Shown here one piece after another: positions 9,957-17,796 of a stretch of DNA of 64,000 nt; positions within the stretch are counted from its first letter, which is position 1, and every line of letters starts with the position of its first letter. Source of the stretch: JAEEJA01 sp036343175 (GTDB taxonomy: Bacteria; Bacillota; Clostridia; Lachnospirales; Lachnospiraceae); the NCBI GenBank assembly GCA_036343175.1, contig JAZASR010000006.1, positions 34,720-98,719 on the forward strand, given 5' to 3'. A program made the translations under genes and the position numbers. The notes below the pieces were generated by a model, which was not told where the DNA came from, searched no databases, and saw only the letters and a program-made list of their open reading frames with translations.

Positions 9957-9981
9957 AATGCTTTTTTTGAAAGGAGAAAAC

Positions 9982-10344
9982 ATGAGCGGGCAGGAAATGA
10001 ATGAAGTAAACAGTTCCTCAGAAGAGGTGCTTGTAAATATGAAAAAGGGACTTGCCAACATGGAACAGATCTCTTTCGACACAGTGAATAATGCCGATAA
10101 GCTTCTGGTGCTGATCGGCGAAGCCAGAGATATCATAAATGAGATCAAGAATGGAATTGCTCCAGGCTCTGATGCTGAAGCCCGTGATCAGAGGATCGCA
10201 GAGCTTAAGAAAAAACTTGATCAGCTCCAGGATACAGCTTTCACCGTAAATAATGCTTCACACGAGCTTGAAAATGAGACCCTTCGCCAGAAAGACAGCA
10301 TTGACTCTGTTGTTCAAATGATAGACTATTATCAGTCCATCTGA
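9982..10344 (+). CDS. Small coiled-coil protein, unknown
   Basis: A 120-residue acidic, helical protein. The start at 9982 (MSGQEMNEV) is preferred because AAAGGAG stands seven bases before it; an in-frame ATG at 9931 lies inside radA and has no SD. The sequence shows heptad-like spacing (ADKLLVLIGEARDIINEI, then RIAELKKKLDQLQDTA) and suggests a helical hairpin or oligomer. It follows radA by 25 bases. I do not recognise a family. No catalytic motif is visible. Confidence 0.6.
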   Translation: MSGQEMNEVNSSSEEVLVNMKKGLANMEQISFDTVNNADKLLVLIGEARDIINEIKNGIAPGSDAEARDQRIAELKKKLDQLQDTAFTVNNASHELENETLRQKDSIDSVVQMIDYYQSI

Positions 10345-10475
10345 AGTTTTTGATCCTGAATATTTTTTTGATTATTATTAATTGCCGGACTTTAAGTCCC
10401 GTGAAGTAAAAGCTGTTTGGGTCTGTAACATAACTTCAGACACATGTCTCTTATAATTTTACAAAAGGAAATAAT

Positions 10476-11627
10476 ATGTTGGAACAGATAGAATGTGTAT
10501 CTCCATGCCACTTTGGACTGGAAGCAGTATTAAAAAGAGAATTAAAAGGACTTGGGATAAATGTATCTGAAGTTACTGATGGCAGAGTTTCATATTCAGG
10601 TGATATTTCCATAATACCAAGAGCAAATATTTTCCTTCGTACTGCTGAAAGGGTAATGCTCAAGTGCAAAGAGTTTGAGGCCCGCACATTTGATGAACTT
10701 TATGAGAATACGAAAGCAGTTCATTGGGAAGATTATTTTCCCGCAGATGGGAGATTCTGGGTCGCAAAAGCATCATCTGTACGATCAAAACTTTTTTCAC
10801 CGAGAGATATTCAATCCATCATGAAAAAGGCCATGGTAGACAGGATGATGGCAGCTTACCATGTAAATACCCTTCCCGAGACTGGAGCCTCTTTTCCCTT
10901 AAGAGTTATGATCAAGGATGATACAGTCACAGTATGCCTCGATACGTCAGGAGAGTCTCTCCACAAGCGGGGATACAGAACATCTGTGGTAAAGGCGCCC
11001 ATATCAGAGACTCTTGCCTCAGCGCTCATCATGCTCACACCCTGGAAGCATGACAGGATACTTGCAGACCCTTTCTGCGGAAGCGGGACATTTCCTATAG
11101 AGGCTGCCATGATAGGCTGCAATATGGCACCCGGTCTTAACCGAAGCTTCATCTCTGAGGACTGGACAGATCTGATCCCTAAAAAATACTGGTACCAGGC
11201 AGTAGACGAGGCATCTTCGCTTGTTGTGATCGATCATGACATGGATATACAGGGCTTTGATATTGATGGGGATGCTGTGCGTACAGCAAGGATCAATGCC
11301 CAAAAAGCCGGTGTGGCCGATCTTATACATCTGCAGCAGAAAGATGTAAGTGCATTCTCGCATCATGGCAGGTATGGCTTCATGATAACCAATCCTCCTT
11401 ACGGTGAAAGGCTTGAAGAGAAGAAAGATCTGCCTGTCCTTTATAAGCAGATTGGGGAAGTTTACAGAAGGCTCGACTGCTGGTCGCTCTACCTTATCAC
11501 CTCTTACGATCAGGCTGAGAAGTATCTTGGAAGAAAAGCGGACAAGAACAGAAAGATATATAACGGTATGATACAGACCCGCTTTTACCATTATCGCGGT
11601 CCTGCACCCCATTCCCGCAAACCTTAA
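10476..11627 (+). CDS. THUMP-domain rRNA N2-guanine methyltransferase (RlmL/YpsC-like)
   Basis: A 383-residue RNA methyltransferase. An N-terminal ferredoxin/THUMP region (about 1-155, beginning CHFGLEAVLKRELK) precedes a Rossmann methylase with ADPFCGSGTFPIEAA (about residues 195-209) and the catalytic motif IV TNPPYGER (about 306-313). The family modifies a guanine N2 in 23S rRNA. SD AAAAGGA lies ten bases before the ATG. The last codons (SRKP and stop) fall inside a copy of a short intergenic repeat found twice more near the right end of the window, so the C-terminus may have been altered by insertion of that repeat. Confidence 0.9.
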   Translation: MLEQIECVSPCHFGLEAVLKRELKGLGINVSEVTDGRVSYSGDISIIPRANIFLRTAERVMLKCKEFEARTFDELYENTKAVHWEDYFPADGRFWVAKASSVRSKLFSPRDIQSIMKKAMVDRMMAAYHVNTLPETGASFPLRVMIKDDTVTVCLDTSGESLHKRGYRTSVVKAPISETLASALIMLTPWKHDRILADPFCGSGTFPIEAAMIGCNMAPGLNRSFISEDWTDLIPKKYWYQAVDEASSLVVIDHDMDIQGFDIDGDAVRTARINAQKAGVADLIHLQQKDVSAFSHHGRYGFMITNPPYGERLEEKKDLPVLYKQIGEVYRRLDCWSLYLITSYDQAEKYLGRKADKNRKIYNGMIQTRFYHYRGPAPHSRKP

Positions 11628-11676
11628 TTTTCAAAGAATGAAATTCTATCGCTCATTTATAAATGATAAATATTCA
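11615..11676 (+). repeat. Short interspersed repeat, copy 1
   Basis: A 62-base element starting CCGCAAACCTTAATTTTC and ending ATAAATATTCA, with a mini-hairpin AGAAT-GAA-ATTCT and a palindrome TCATTTATAAATGA. Related copies are at 63568-63610 and 63693-63754. This copy supplies the last codons and stop of the THUMP methyltransferase and directly abuts the IS3 remnant. Confidence 0.7.
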
Positions 11677-12032
11677 TGTGTCCACTGTTATGGGTACAGT
11701 ATCCATAGTACATTCTGACAGAGGCACACAATACACCAGTACCGAATATCGCAAGGCTATCAAACTATATGGCATCGACCAAAGCATGAACAGTGACGGT
11801 GGAAGGTGCCATGATAATGCCAGATGCGAAAGCATGTGGGCAAGGATGAAATCCGAGCTCCTCTACGACAGATACGATACTGAAAAGATGCTGGTAGAGG
11901 ATGTCAAAGTCACTATCTGGCGGTACTTCATCAGCTACTGGAATAACCGGAGGATATGCTCCGCTAACGGGGGGCCTTCCTCCTGCAATTAAAAGGCAGC
12001 AATACTACGATGCTCTGGGTAAGGCTGCATAG
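11663..12032 (+). pseudogene. Decayed IS3-family transposase (integrase core) remnant
   Basis: Only the C-terminal part of an IS3/IS150-type DDE transposase remains. Seen are the second catalytic Asp in HSDRGTQYTS and the final Glu in CESMWARMKSELL, whereas the first Asp and the whole orfA are missing. A run of six Gs at 11969-11974 shifts the frame. Removing one G restores the normal ending (NGGLPPAIKRQQYYDALGK) to a stop at 12030-12032. No inverted repeats or target duplication could be defined. This is a dead fragment and cannot transpose by itself. Confidence 0.85.
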
Positions 12033-12055
12033 GTAACAATCCGATTGAGGAAAAT

Positions 12056-12192
12056 ATGCCAACCAATATTGACAATTTCAAAAGGCTGATGATGACGGCA
12101 AACCGGAAATGTTCGAAAAAGTGTGGATAATTGATCATCTGATGATTCAAAATAGCACAATTTCCTTGAAAGTCATATACCGGTTGTGCTAA
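12056..12192 (+). pseudogene. Possible frameshifted small gene remnant
   Basis: After TGAGG, an ATG at 12056 opens a 24-codon frame (MPTNIDNFKRLMM...) that stops at 12128. If one C is added near 12105 the reading continues as ANPEMFEKVWIIDHLMIQ and on to a stop at 12190-12192. The continuation is protein-like, so this may be the decayed start of a small gene. I do not recognise it, and it could be chance. Confidence 0.3.
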
Positions 12193-12195
12193 TAT
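12153..12195 (+). promoter_or_regulatory. Promoter with operator-like inverted repeat
   Basis: TTGAAA (12166-12171) and TAATAT (12190-12195) are 18 bases apart. A perfect 8-base inverted repeat, TAGCACAA (12153-12160) and TTGTGCTA (12184-12191), brackets the -35 box and enters the -10 box. This is the layout expected of a repressor site controlling the small gene at 12265. A second hairpin, GTATCGC/GCGATAC at 12217-12238, lies in the leader. Confidence 0.5.
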
Positions 12196-12264
12196 CTGTC
12201 TTAGGAACTTTGGTCAGTATCGCTTAAGCTTGCGATACAAATATATAAAAAGGAGATGTTATTT

Positions 12265-12579
12265 ATGGGTTTTTTTGACAAGTTAAAGAAACAGGTTGCC
12301 GGTGAGAGCCCTGCACAGATGGTGCAGGAGTACAGAAATCTTCCGGTTGAGACTCTTTGTCATAAGCTTAATGACTCCAAGAATCCGACACAGGTAGAGA
12401 TCCTCTCAAATATCATCAAGAATAAGGCTGAGGATATGGCTGACGATGAACTCAAGAAGATATTTGATAAGGTATATCTTGTCACCAATCCTGATGTCTA
12501 TGGCTGCTTTATGCCTGAGATGCAGAAAAGGAATCTGATCTTTAAGGATGCAGAAGGCAAGACACATAAGAACTATTAA
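12265..12579 (+). CDS. Small hypothetical protein
   Basis: A 104-residue helical protein starting MGFFDKLKKQV, with no membrane segment or known motif. The ATG at 12265 is chosen because AAAAGGAG at 12248-12255 is correctly spaced from it and overlaps the earlier in-frame ATG at 12256. The gene has its own promoter and an operator-like inverted repeat, and is followed 15 bases later by a drug/metabolite-type transporter. I do not recognise the family. The pattern VETLCHKLNDSKNPTQVEIL suggests a compact helical bundle. Confidence 0.65.
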   Translation: MGFFDKLKKQVAGESPAQMVQEYRNLPVETLCHKLNDSKNPTQVEILSNIIKNKAEDMADDELKKIFDKVYLVTNPDVYGCFMPEMQKRNLIFKDAEGKTHKNY

Positions 12580-12594
12580 TAACAGGAAAGACAT

Positions 12595-13479
12595 ATGAAG
12601 AATCTACGCGGAAATATCTGCCTTACTTTGGCGGCATTAATATGGGGAAGTGCTTTCGTACCGCAGAGCTTGGGTATGGACTACGTAGGTCCATATACAT
12701 TTTTAACAGCGAGAAGTGTGTTGGGGGCCATATTTCTGTTCCTGATAATAGTTATATTTGACAGGAAGAGAGAGAGCAGGCAGCAGAGGCTTCGCCTTTT
12801 AAAGGCGGGCGTTTGCTGCGGCTCTCTCCTTTTTGTTGCATCCATTCTTCAGCAGATCGGCATGGTGACGACAACTGTAGGCAAGGCAGGCTTTCTCACT
12901 GCCCTTTATATCGTTATAGTTCCGGTTGCGGGGATATTCTTCAGGAAGAAACCGACGATCAACGTATGGGTCGGAGTCATATTGGCCGCAGTCGGACTTT
13001 ACCTGCTCTGTATGAAGGGGTCGCTTCATCTGGCTCCGGGAGATCTCCTTGTATTCTTAAGTGCTTTTGCCTTTGCATCACAGATAATGGTGATAGACCA
13101 TTTCTCGGATGTGGACGGGATAAAGCTGTCATTCGTACAGTTTACTGTAGTTGCAATTCTTTCCGGTATTTTTACTCCTTTCATGGAGACAGTAAGGATG
13201 GACGACGTATGGAAGGCTTTTGGAGCGATCGCATATTGCGGCATAATGTCATCCGGAATCGCTTATACATTCCAGATACTTGGTCAGCAATGGACCGATG
13301 ATCCTGTCATTGCTTCGCTCCTTATGAGTCTGGAGTCTGTATTCAGCCTCATAGCAGGTATCATTGTATTGCATCAGGTACCGACACCGCGGGAATTCCT
13401 TGGCGCGGCACTGATGTTTTCGGCAATTATCATTGTACAGATTCCGGTAAAATATTTTAAAATGATACGGAAAGCATGA
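12595..13479 (+). CDS. DMT (EamA) family transporter
   Basis: A 294-residue inner-membrane protein with about ten hydrophobic helices in two EamA halves. The family starts with NLRGNICLTLAALIWGSAFV, and the second half repeats the fold (SFVQFTVVAILSG...). DMT proteins export or import amino acids, drugs or metabolites; the substrate cannot be told here. ACAGGAAAGA precedes the ATG. It follows the small gene at 12265 by 15 bases and is followed by aroC after 81 bases. Confidence 0.88.
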   Translation: MKNLRGNICLTLAALIWGSAFVPQSLGMDYVGPYTFLTARSVLGAIFLFLIIVIFDRKRESRQQRLRLLKAGVCCGSLLFVASILQQIGMVTTTVGKAGFLTALYIVIVPVAGIFFRKKPTINVWVGVILAAVGLYLLCMKGSLHLAPGDLLVFLSAFAFASQIMVIDHFSDVDGIKLSFVQFTVVAILSGIFTPFMETVRMDDVWKAFGAIAYCGIMSSGIAYTFQILGQQWTDDPVIASLLMSLESVFSLIAGIIVLHQVPTPREFLGAALMFSAIIIVQIPVKYFKMIRKA

Positions 13480-13560
13480 ATCTTTATTTTTGACTGGGGC
13501 CGCTCCATTGTTCACAAGAAGGCATCCATGATCCATCAGCAGCTTAAAAAGGAGATATCT

Positions 13561-14760
13561 ATGGCAGGTTCAGCATTTGGCAATATTTTCAGGGTAAATA
13601 CATGGGGAGAATCCCACGGCACTGCAATAGGTGCGGTTATTGACGGCTGTCCGGCGGGTCTTGCCCTGTCGGAGGATGATATACAGAAGTATCTTGACAG
13701 GAGGAAGCCCGGCATCAATATTTTTTCTACCCAGCGTAAGGAAAGTGATACAGTGCATATACTGTCCGGTGTGTTTGAAGGAAAGACCACCGGAACTCCG
13801 ATCTCTCTTCTGATACAGAATGCAGATCAGCATTCAAAGGATTATTCAGATATAGCTGATATATACAGACCAGGTCATGCAGACCTGTCGTTCGATTCAA
13901 AATATGGATTTCGTGATTACCGGGGAGGAGGCAGGTCATCAGGACGTGAGACTGCGGCCCGTGTCTGCGGCGGAGCTGTAGCCCTTAAGGTACTTGAGGA
14001 ACTTGGAATAAGCGTAGATGCATACACATATGCGATCGGAAGCGTAACAGCTGACCGTTCCGTCATAAGAAAAGAGAATATATTAAAGAGTCCCATATTT
14101 ATGCCTGACCTTCTTAAGTCAAAGGAAGCAGAGGCTCTGATAGAAGAAGCAAGGAAGAATCAGGATTCAATAGGCGGGAAAGTGGACTGCGTTATAAGCG
14201 GACTTCCTGCAGGACTCGGTGAGCCTGTATTTGATAAGCTGGATGCCCTTCTTGCCCATGCCGTTATGTCGATAGGGGCTGTAAAAGGTGTGCAGATAGG
14301 CGACGGATTTGATGCTTCTCTTCACTATGGATCTGAAAATAACGATGATTTTATAGATCTGCCTCAGGGTATGAAGTCAGAAGGGCATAGGGATCGTCCT
14401 GATCATGACAGATCAGAAAAAGATGACAGAGACTTTAGTTTCTTCAATCCTGATGGCACCCTTAAGTCTTATATAAAAAAGACTAATCATGCGGGAGGAA
14501 TACTTGGCGGCATGAGTGATTCTGATCCTGTCCTTATAACAGCTGCATTCAAGCCTACTCCATCTATATCACAGGTACAGGATACAGTAGACCGGGAGGG
14601 TCAGCCGACGAAAATATCTATCCATGGCAGGCATGATCCTGTAATAGTCCCAAGAGCTGTAGTAGTAGTCCAGTCGATGGCTGCAATGACTGTTTTAGAC
14701 CTGCTTATGAGAAATATGTCAGCAAGGATGGACTCCATTAAAAAGCTTTACCTGGAATAA
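13561..14760 (+). CDS. aroC: Chorismate synthase
   Basis: Catalyses the last shikimate step, turning 5-enolpyruvylshikimate 3-phosphate into chorismate with reduced FMN. Signatures seen are GESHGTAIGAVIDG at the N-terminus, the GGGRSSGRETAARV block, and HAGGILGGMSDSDP. AAAAAGGAGAT lies just before the ATG at 13561; the in-frame ATG 33 bases upstream has no SD. At 399 residues it is longer than the usual 360-390. The extra length lies in a polar Asp/Arg/Lys-rich insert (about residues 275-310, around HRDRPDHDRSEKDDRD) placed between conserved core blocks. Confidence 0.95.
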   Translation: MAGSAFGNIFRVNTWGESHGTAIGAVIDGCPAGLALSEDDIQKYLDRRKPGINIFSTQRKESDTVHILSGVFEGKTTGTPISLLIQNADQHSKDYSDIADIYRPGHADLSFDSKYGFRDYRGGGRSSGRETAARVCGGAVALKVLEELGISVDAYTYAIGSVTADRSVIRKENILKSPIFMPDLLKSKEAEALIEEARKNQDSIGGKVDCVISGLPAGLGEPVFDKLDALLAHAVMSIGAVKGVQIGDGFDASLHYGSENNDDFIDLPQGMKSEGHRDRPDHDRSEKDDRDFSFFNPDGTLKSYIKKTNHAGGILGGMSDSDPVLITAAFKPTPSISQVQDTVDREGQPTKISIHGRHDPVIVPRAVVVVQSMAAMTVLDLLMRNMSARMDSIKKLYLE

Positions 14761-14857
14761 GATCCATTAATTTCATCCGGGATATGGCCGTTAATGGATC
14801 TGAAATTTGCCTGTTATTACATTTTGTGACGGGATAAAATGTTTTTCATCTTTTATA

Positions 14858-14887
14858 TTTACATACATTCATGTATAATACTATATT
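14858..14887 (+). promoter_or_regulatory. Candidate promoter of purB with inverted repeat
   Basis: TTTACA (14858-14863) and TATATT (14882-14887) are 18 bases apart; a TATAAT at 14874-14879 is an alternative -10. A perfect inverted repeat ATACAT-TC-ATGTAT (14863-14876) sits in the spacer, where a regulator could bind. It is unlike the Bacillus PurR box. Confidence 0.4.
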
Positions 14888-14932
14888 GTGTGTTTTGTGT
14901 TAATGAACCATAAGAAAGAGGTATATTGATCT

Positions 14933-16387
14933 ATGAGTACTGATATTTATGTAAGTCCACTTTCTGAGCGATATGCGAGCCGTGAGATGCAGTATATTTT
15001 CTCACCTGACAAGAAGTTCAGGACCTGGAGAAGGCTCTGGATAGCACTTGCAGAGGCAGAACAGGAGCTTGGTCTTAAGGATGAGAACGGAGATCCGCAG
15101 ATCACAGATGAACAGATCGAAGAGATGAAGGCGCATGCAGATGACATCAACTACGATGTTGCGCGTGAACGCGAGAAGCAGGTAAGACATGACGTTATGA
15201 GCCATGTATATGCATTCGGCGTACAGTGCCCCAAGGCAAAGCCTATCATCCATCTGGGAGCAACAAGCTGCTATGTGGGAGATAACACTGACGTGATCAT
15301 CATGACTGAGGCGTTAAAGCTCATTCGTAAGAAGCTCATAAATGTTATTGCAGAAATATCAAAGTTCGCAGATAAGTATAAAGATCTTCCTACGCTGGCA
15401 TTTACTCATTTTCAGCCGGCCCAGCCTACTACAGTGGGAAAACGTGCCACACTCTGGTGCCAGGAGTTCGTAATGGACCTGGAAGACCTTGATTATGTTC
15501 TTTCGCATATGAAGCTTCTTGGCTCAAAGGGTACTACAGGAACTCAGGCAAGCTTTATGGAGCTTTTCAATAATGACGAAGAAAAAGTAAGGCAGCTTGA
15601 TGCGATAATTGCAAAGAAGATGGGCTTTAAGGAGTGCTTTCCTGTTTCAGGTCAGACATACTCAAGAAAGCTTGATACAAGAGTAGTCTACGTACTTGCA
15701 CAGATCGCAGCTTCAGCTCATAAGTTTTCCAATGATATCCGTCTTCTTCAGCATCTGAAGGAGATCGAGGAGCCATTTGAAAAGAATCAGATCGGCTCAT
15801 CAGCCATGGCATATAAGAGAAATCCCATGAGAAGTGAGCGTATTGCTTCGCTTTCAAGATATGTGATGAGTGATATCAATAATACTCTCTTTACATCAGC
15901 ATGCCAGTGGTTCGAGCGTACCCTTGATGACTCGGCCAATAAGCGTTTAAGCGTACCTGAGGGTTTTCTGGCAACAGACGGCATCCTCGATCTTGTGCTT
16001 AACGTTGTAGACGGCCTTGTTGTTAATGATAAGGTCATCCGCAAGAGACTCATGTCAGAACTTCCATTCATGGCAACAGAAAATATCATGATGGACGAGG
16101 TTAAGGAAGGTGGAGACAGGCAGGATCTTCACGAACGCATCCGCGAGCTATCCATGGAAGCTGGAAAGCGCGTTAAACAGGAGGGACTTGACAATAACCT
16201 TCTTGAGCTCATTGCTCAGGACCCTTTGTTCCACAAGAGTCTTAAAGAACTTGAAGAGGCAATGGACCCTGCAAGGTATGTAGGCCGTGCTCCTGGTCAG
16301 GTCGAAGAGTTTATCAAGGATGTGGTTGATCCTATTCTTAAAGACAATAAAGATATTCTTGGCATTAAAGCCACGATCAATGTCTGA
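14933..16387 (+). CDS. purB: Adenylosuccinate lyase
   Basis: Cleaves SAICAR to AICAR and adenylosuccinate to AMP plus fumarate, thus acting twice in purine synthesis. The fumarase/aspartase-superfamily signature GSSAMAYKRNP is present (about residues 287-297), with the catalytic His region TSCYVGDNTD and HFQPAQPTTVGKR. At 484 residues it belongs to the longer, eukaryote-like branch of PurB. It starts with AAAGAGG about 14 bases before the ATG. purA follows after 87 bases, so both AMP-branch enzymes are adjacent. Confidence 0.95.
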   Translation: MSTDIYVSPLSERYASREMQYIFSPDKKFRTWRRLWIALAEAEQELGLKDENGDPQITDEQIEEMKAHADDINYDVAREREKQVRHDVMSHVYAFGVQCPKAKPIIHLGATSCYVGDNTDVIIMTEALKLIRKKLINVIAEISKFADKYKDLPTLAFTHFQPAQPTTVGKRATLWCQEFVMDLEDLDYVLSHMKLLGSKGTTGTQASFMELFNNDEEKVRQLDAIIAKKMGFKECFPVSGQTYSRKLDTRVVYVLAQIAASAHKFSNDIRLLQHLKEIEEPFEKNQIGSSAMAYKRNPMRSERIASLSRYVMSDINNTLFTSACQWFERTLDDSANKRLSVPEGFLATDGILDLVLNVVDGLVVNDKVIRKRLMSELPFMATENIMMDEVKEGGDRQDLHERIRELSMEAGKRVKQEGLDNNLLELIAQDPLFHKSLKELEEAMDPARYVGRAPGQVEEFIKDVVDPILKDNKDILGIKATINV

Positions 16388-16474
16388 TATGATAATATAA
16401 ATGCGGGTTTAAAGATCTTTTTTTAAGATCTTAATATAAATAACAAAATCCAGGATTTTCAGGAGGATAATATT

Positions 16475-17752
16475 ATGGTAACAGCAGTTGTTGGAGCTAA
16501 CTGGGGAGATGAAGGAAAGGGAAAGATCACAGATATGCTCGGTGAGAAGTCTGATATTGTTGTCAGATTTCAGGGCGGAGCAAATGCGGGCCATACTATC
16601 GTAAATGATTATGGCAAGTTCGCGCTTCATATTCTCCCATCCGGAGTTTTCTACGACCATATTACAAATATAATCGGCAACGGCGTTGCCCTTAATATTG
16701 AAAAGTTCATTAAGGAGATAGATGATCTTGTAGAGAAGAACGTACCGAAACCGCATATTCTTGTGTCTGACAGGGCACAGATCGTCATGCCATATCATAT
16801 TCTTCTTGATCAATACGAGGAGGAGAGACTGGGCAAGAAGTCATTCGGGTCTACAAAGTCAGGAATTGCCCCATTCTATTCTGATAAATACGCCAAGACC
16901 GGTATTCAGGTCTCAGAGCTTTTTGATGAAGACGTTCTTAAAGAGAAGATCGAAAGAGTATGCGTTAAGAAGAACGTTCTATTTAAATATCTTTATCATA
17001 AACCGGAGCTCGATAAGGACGAGCTGCTTGCAACACTTCATAAGTATCGTGACATGATAGCTCCATATGTCGCTGATACTTCGGCATTCATATATGATGC
17101 ACTTAAAGAGGGAAAGAATGTACTTCTCGAGGGACAGCTTGGTTCATTAAAGGATCCTGACCATGGCATTTACCCTATGGTTACTTCTTCATCTACACTG
17201 GCAGGTTATGGCGCCATAGGTGCAGGTCTTCCTCCATATGAGATAAAGAGGATAGTAACAGTAGTCAAGGCTTATTCAAGCGCAGTAGGTGCGGGAGAGT
17301 TCGTTAGCGAGATCCTTGATGAGAACGAGGCTAAGGAACTTCGTGACCGTGGAGGTGACGGCGGAGAATATGGTGCTACTACAGGCCGCCCAAGAAGAAT
17401 GGGCTGGTTCGATGCAGTAGCTACACGTTATGGCTGCCGTATCCAGGGTGCTACAGAGGTGGCATTCACTGTACTTGACGTATTGGGATATCTCGATGAG
17501 ATCCCTGTATGTACAGGCTATGAGCTTGATGGCAAAGTTATAAAGGATTTTCCTGTAACATCAAAGCTTAAGGACTGCAAACCTGTATATACTGTTCTCC
17601 CGGGTTGGAAATGCGATATCAGGGGCATAAAGAAGTATGAGGATCTTCCTGAGAACTGCAGAAAATATGTTGAATTTGTTGAAAAGGAGATCGGAGTACC
17701 TATAACGATGGTATCAAATGGTCCTAAGAGACATGATATCATCTACAGATAA
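16475..17752 (+). CDS. purA: Adenylosuccinate synthetase
   Basis: Joins IMP and aspartate with GTP to form adenylosuccinate. The GTP-binding loop GDEGKGK is at residues 11-17 and the following AGHTIV contributes the catalytic His. TGRPRRMGWFD and the base-recognition end are intact. The 425-residue length is normal. TTCAGGAGGA precedes the ATG. Upstream (16410-16460) are AT-rich short inverted repeats, AAGATC/GATCTT and AAAATCC/GGATTTT, the second close to the ribosome binding site; these may modulate expression. Confidence 0.97.
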   Translation: MVTAVVGANWGDEGKGKITDMLGEKSDIVVRFQGGANAGHTIVNDYGKFALHILPSGVFYDHITNIIGNGVALNIEKFIKEIDDLVEKNVPKPHILVSDRAQIVMPYHILLDQYEEERLGKKSFGSTKSGIAPFYSDKYAKTGIQVSELFDEDVLKEKIERVCVKKNVLFKYLYHKPELDKDELLATLHKYRDMIAPYVADTSAFIYDALKEGKNVLLEGQLGSLKDPDHGIYPMVTSSSTLAGYGAIGAGLPPYEIKRIVTVVKAYSSAVGAGEFVSEILDENEAKELRDRGGDGGEYGATTGRPRRMGWFDAVATRYGCRIQGATEVAFTVLDVLGYLDEIPVCTGYELDGKVIKDFPVTSKLKDCKPVYTVLPGWKCDIRGIKKYEDLPENCRKYVEFVEKEIGVPITMVSNGPKRHDIIYR

Positions 17753-17796
17753 CATAAGCTTTTATAATTGACCATGGATTAAAGAGGCCTGTGCAT

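Noticed and set aside
11616..12032. Complete insertion sequence
   Set aside because: orfA, the first catalytic Asp and terminal inverted repeats are missing and the frame is broken.
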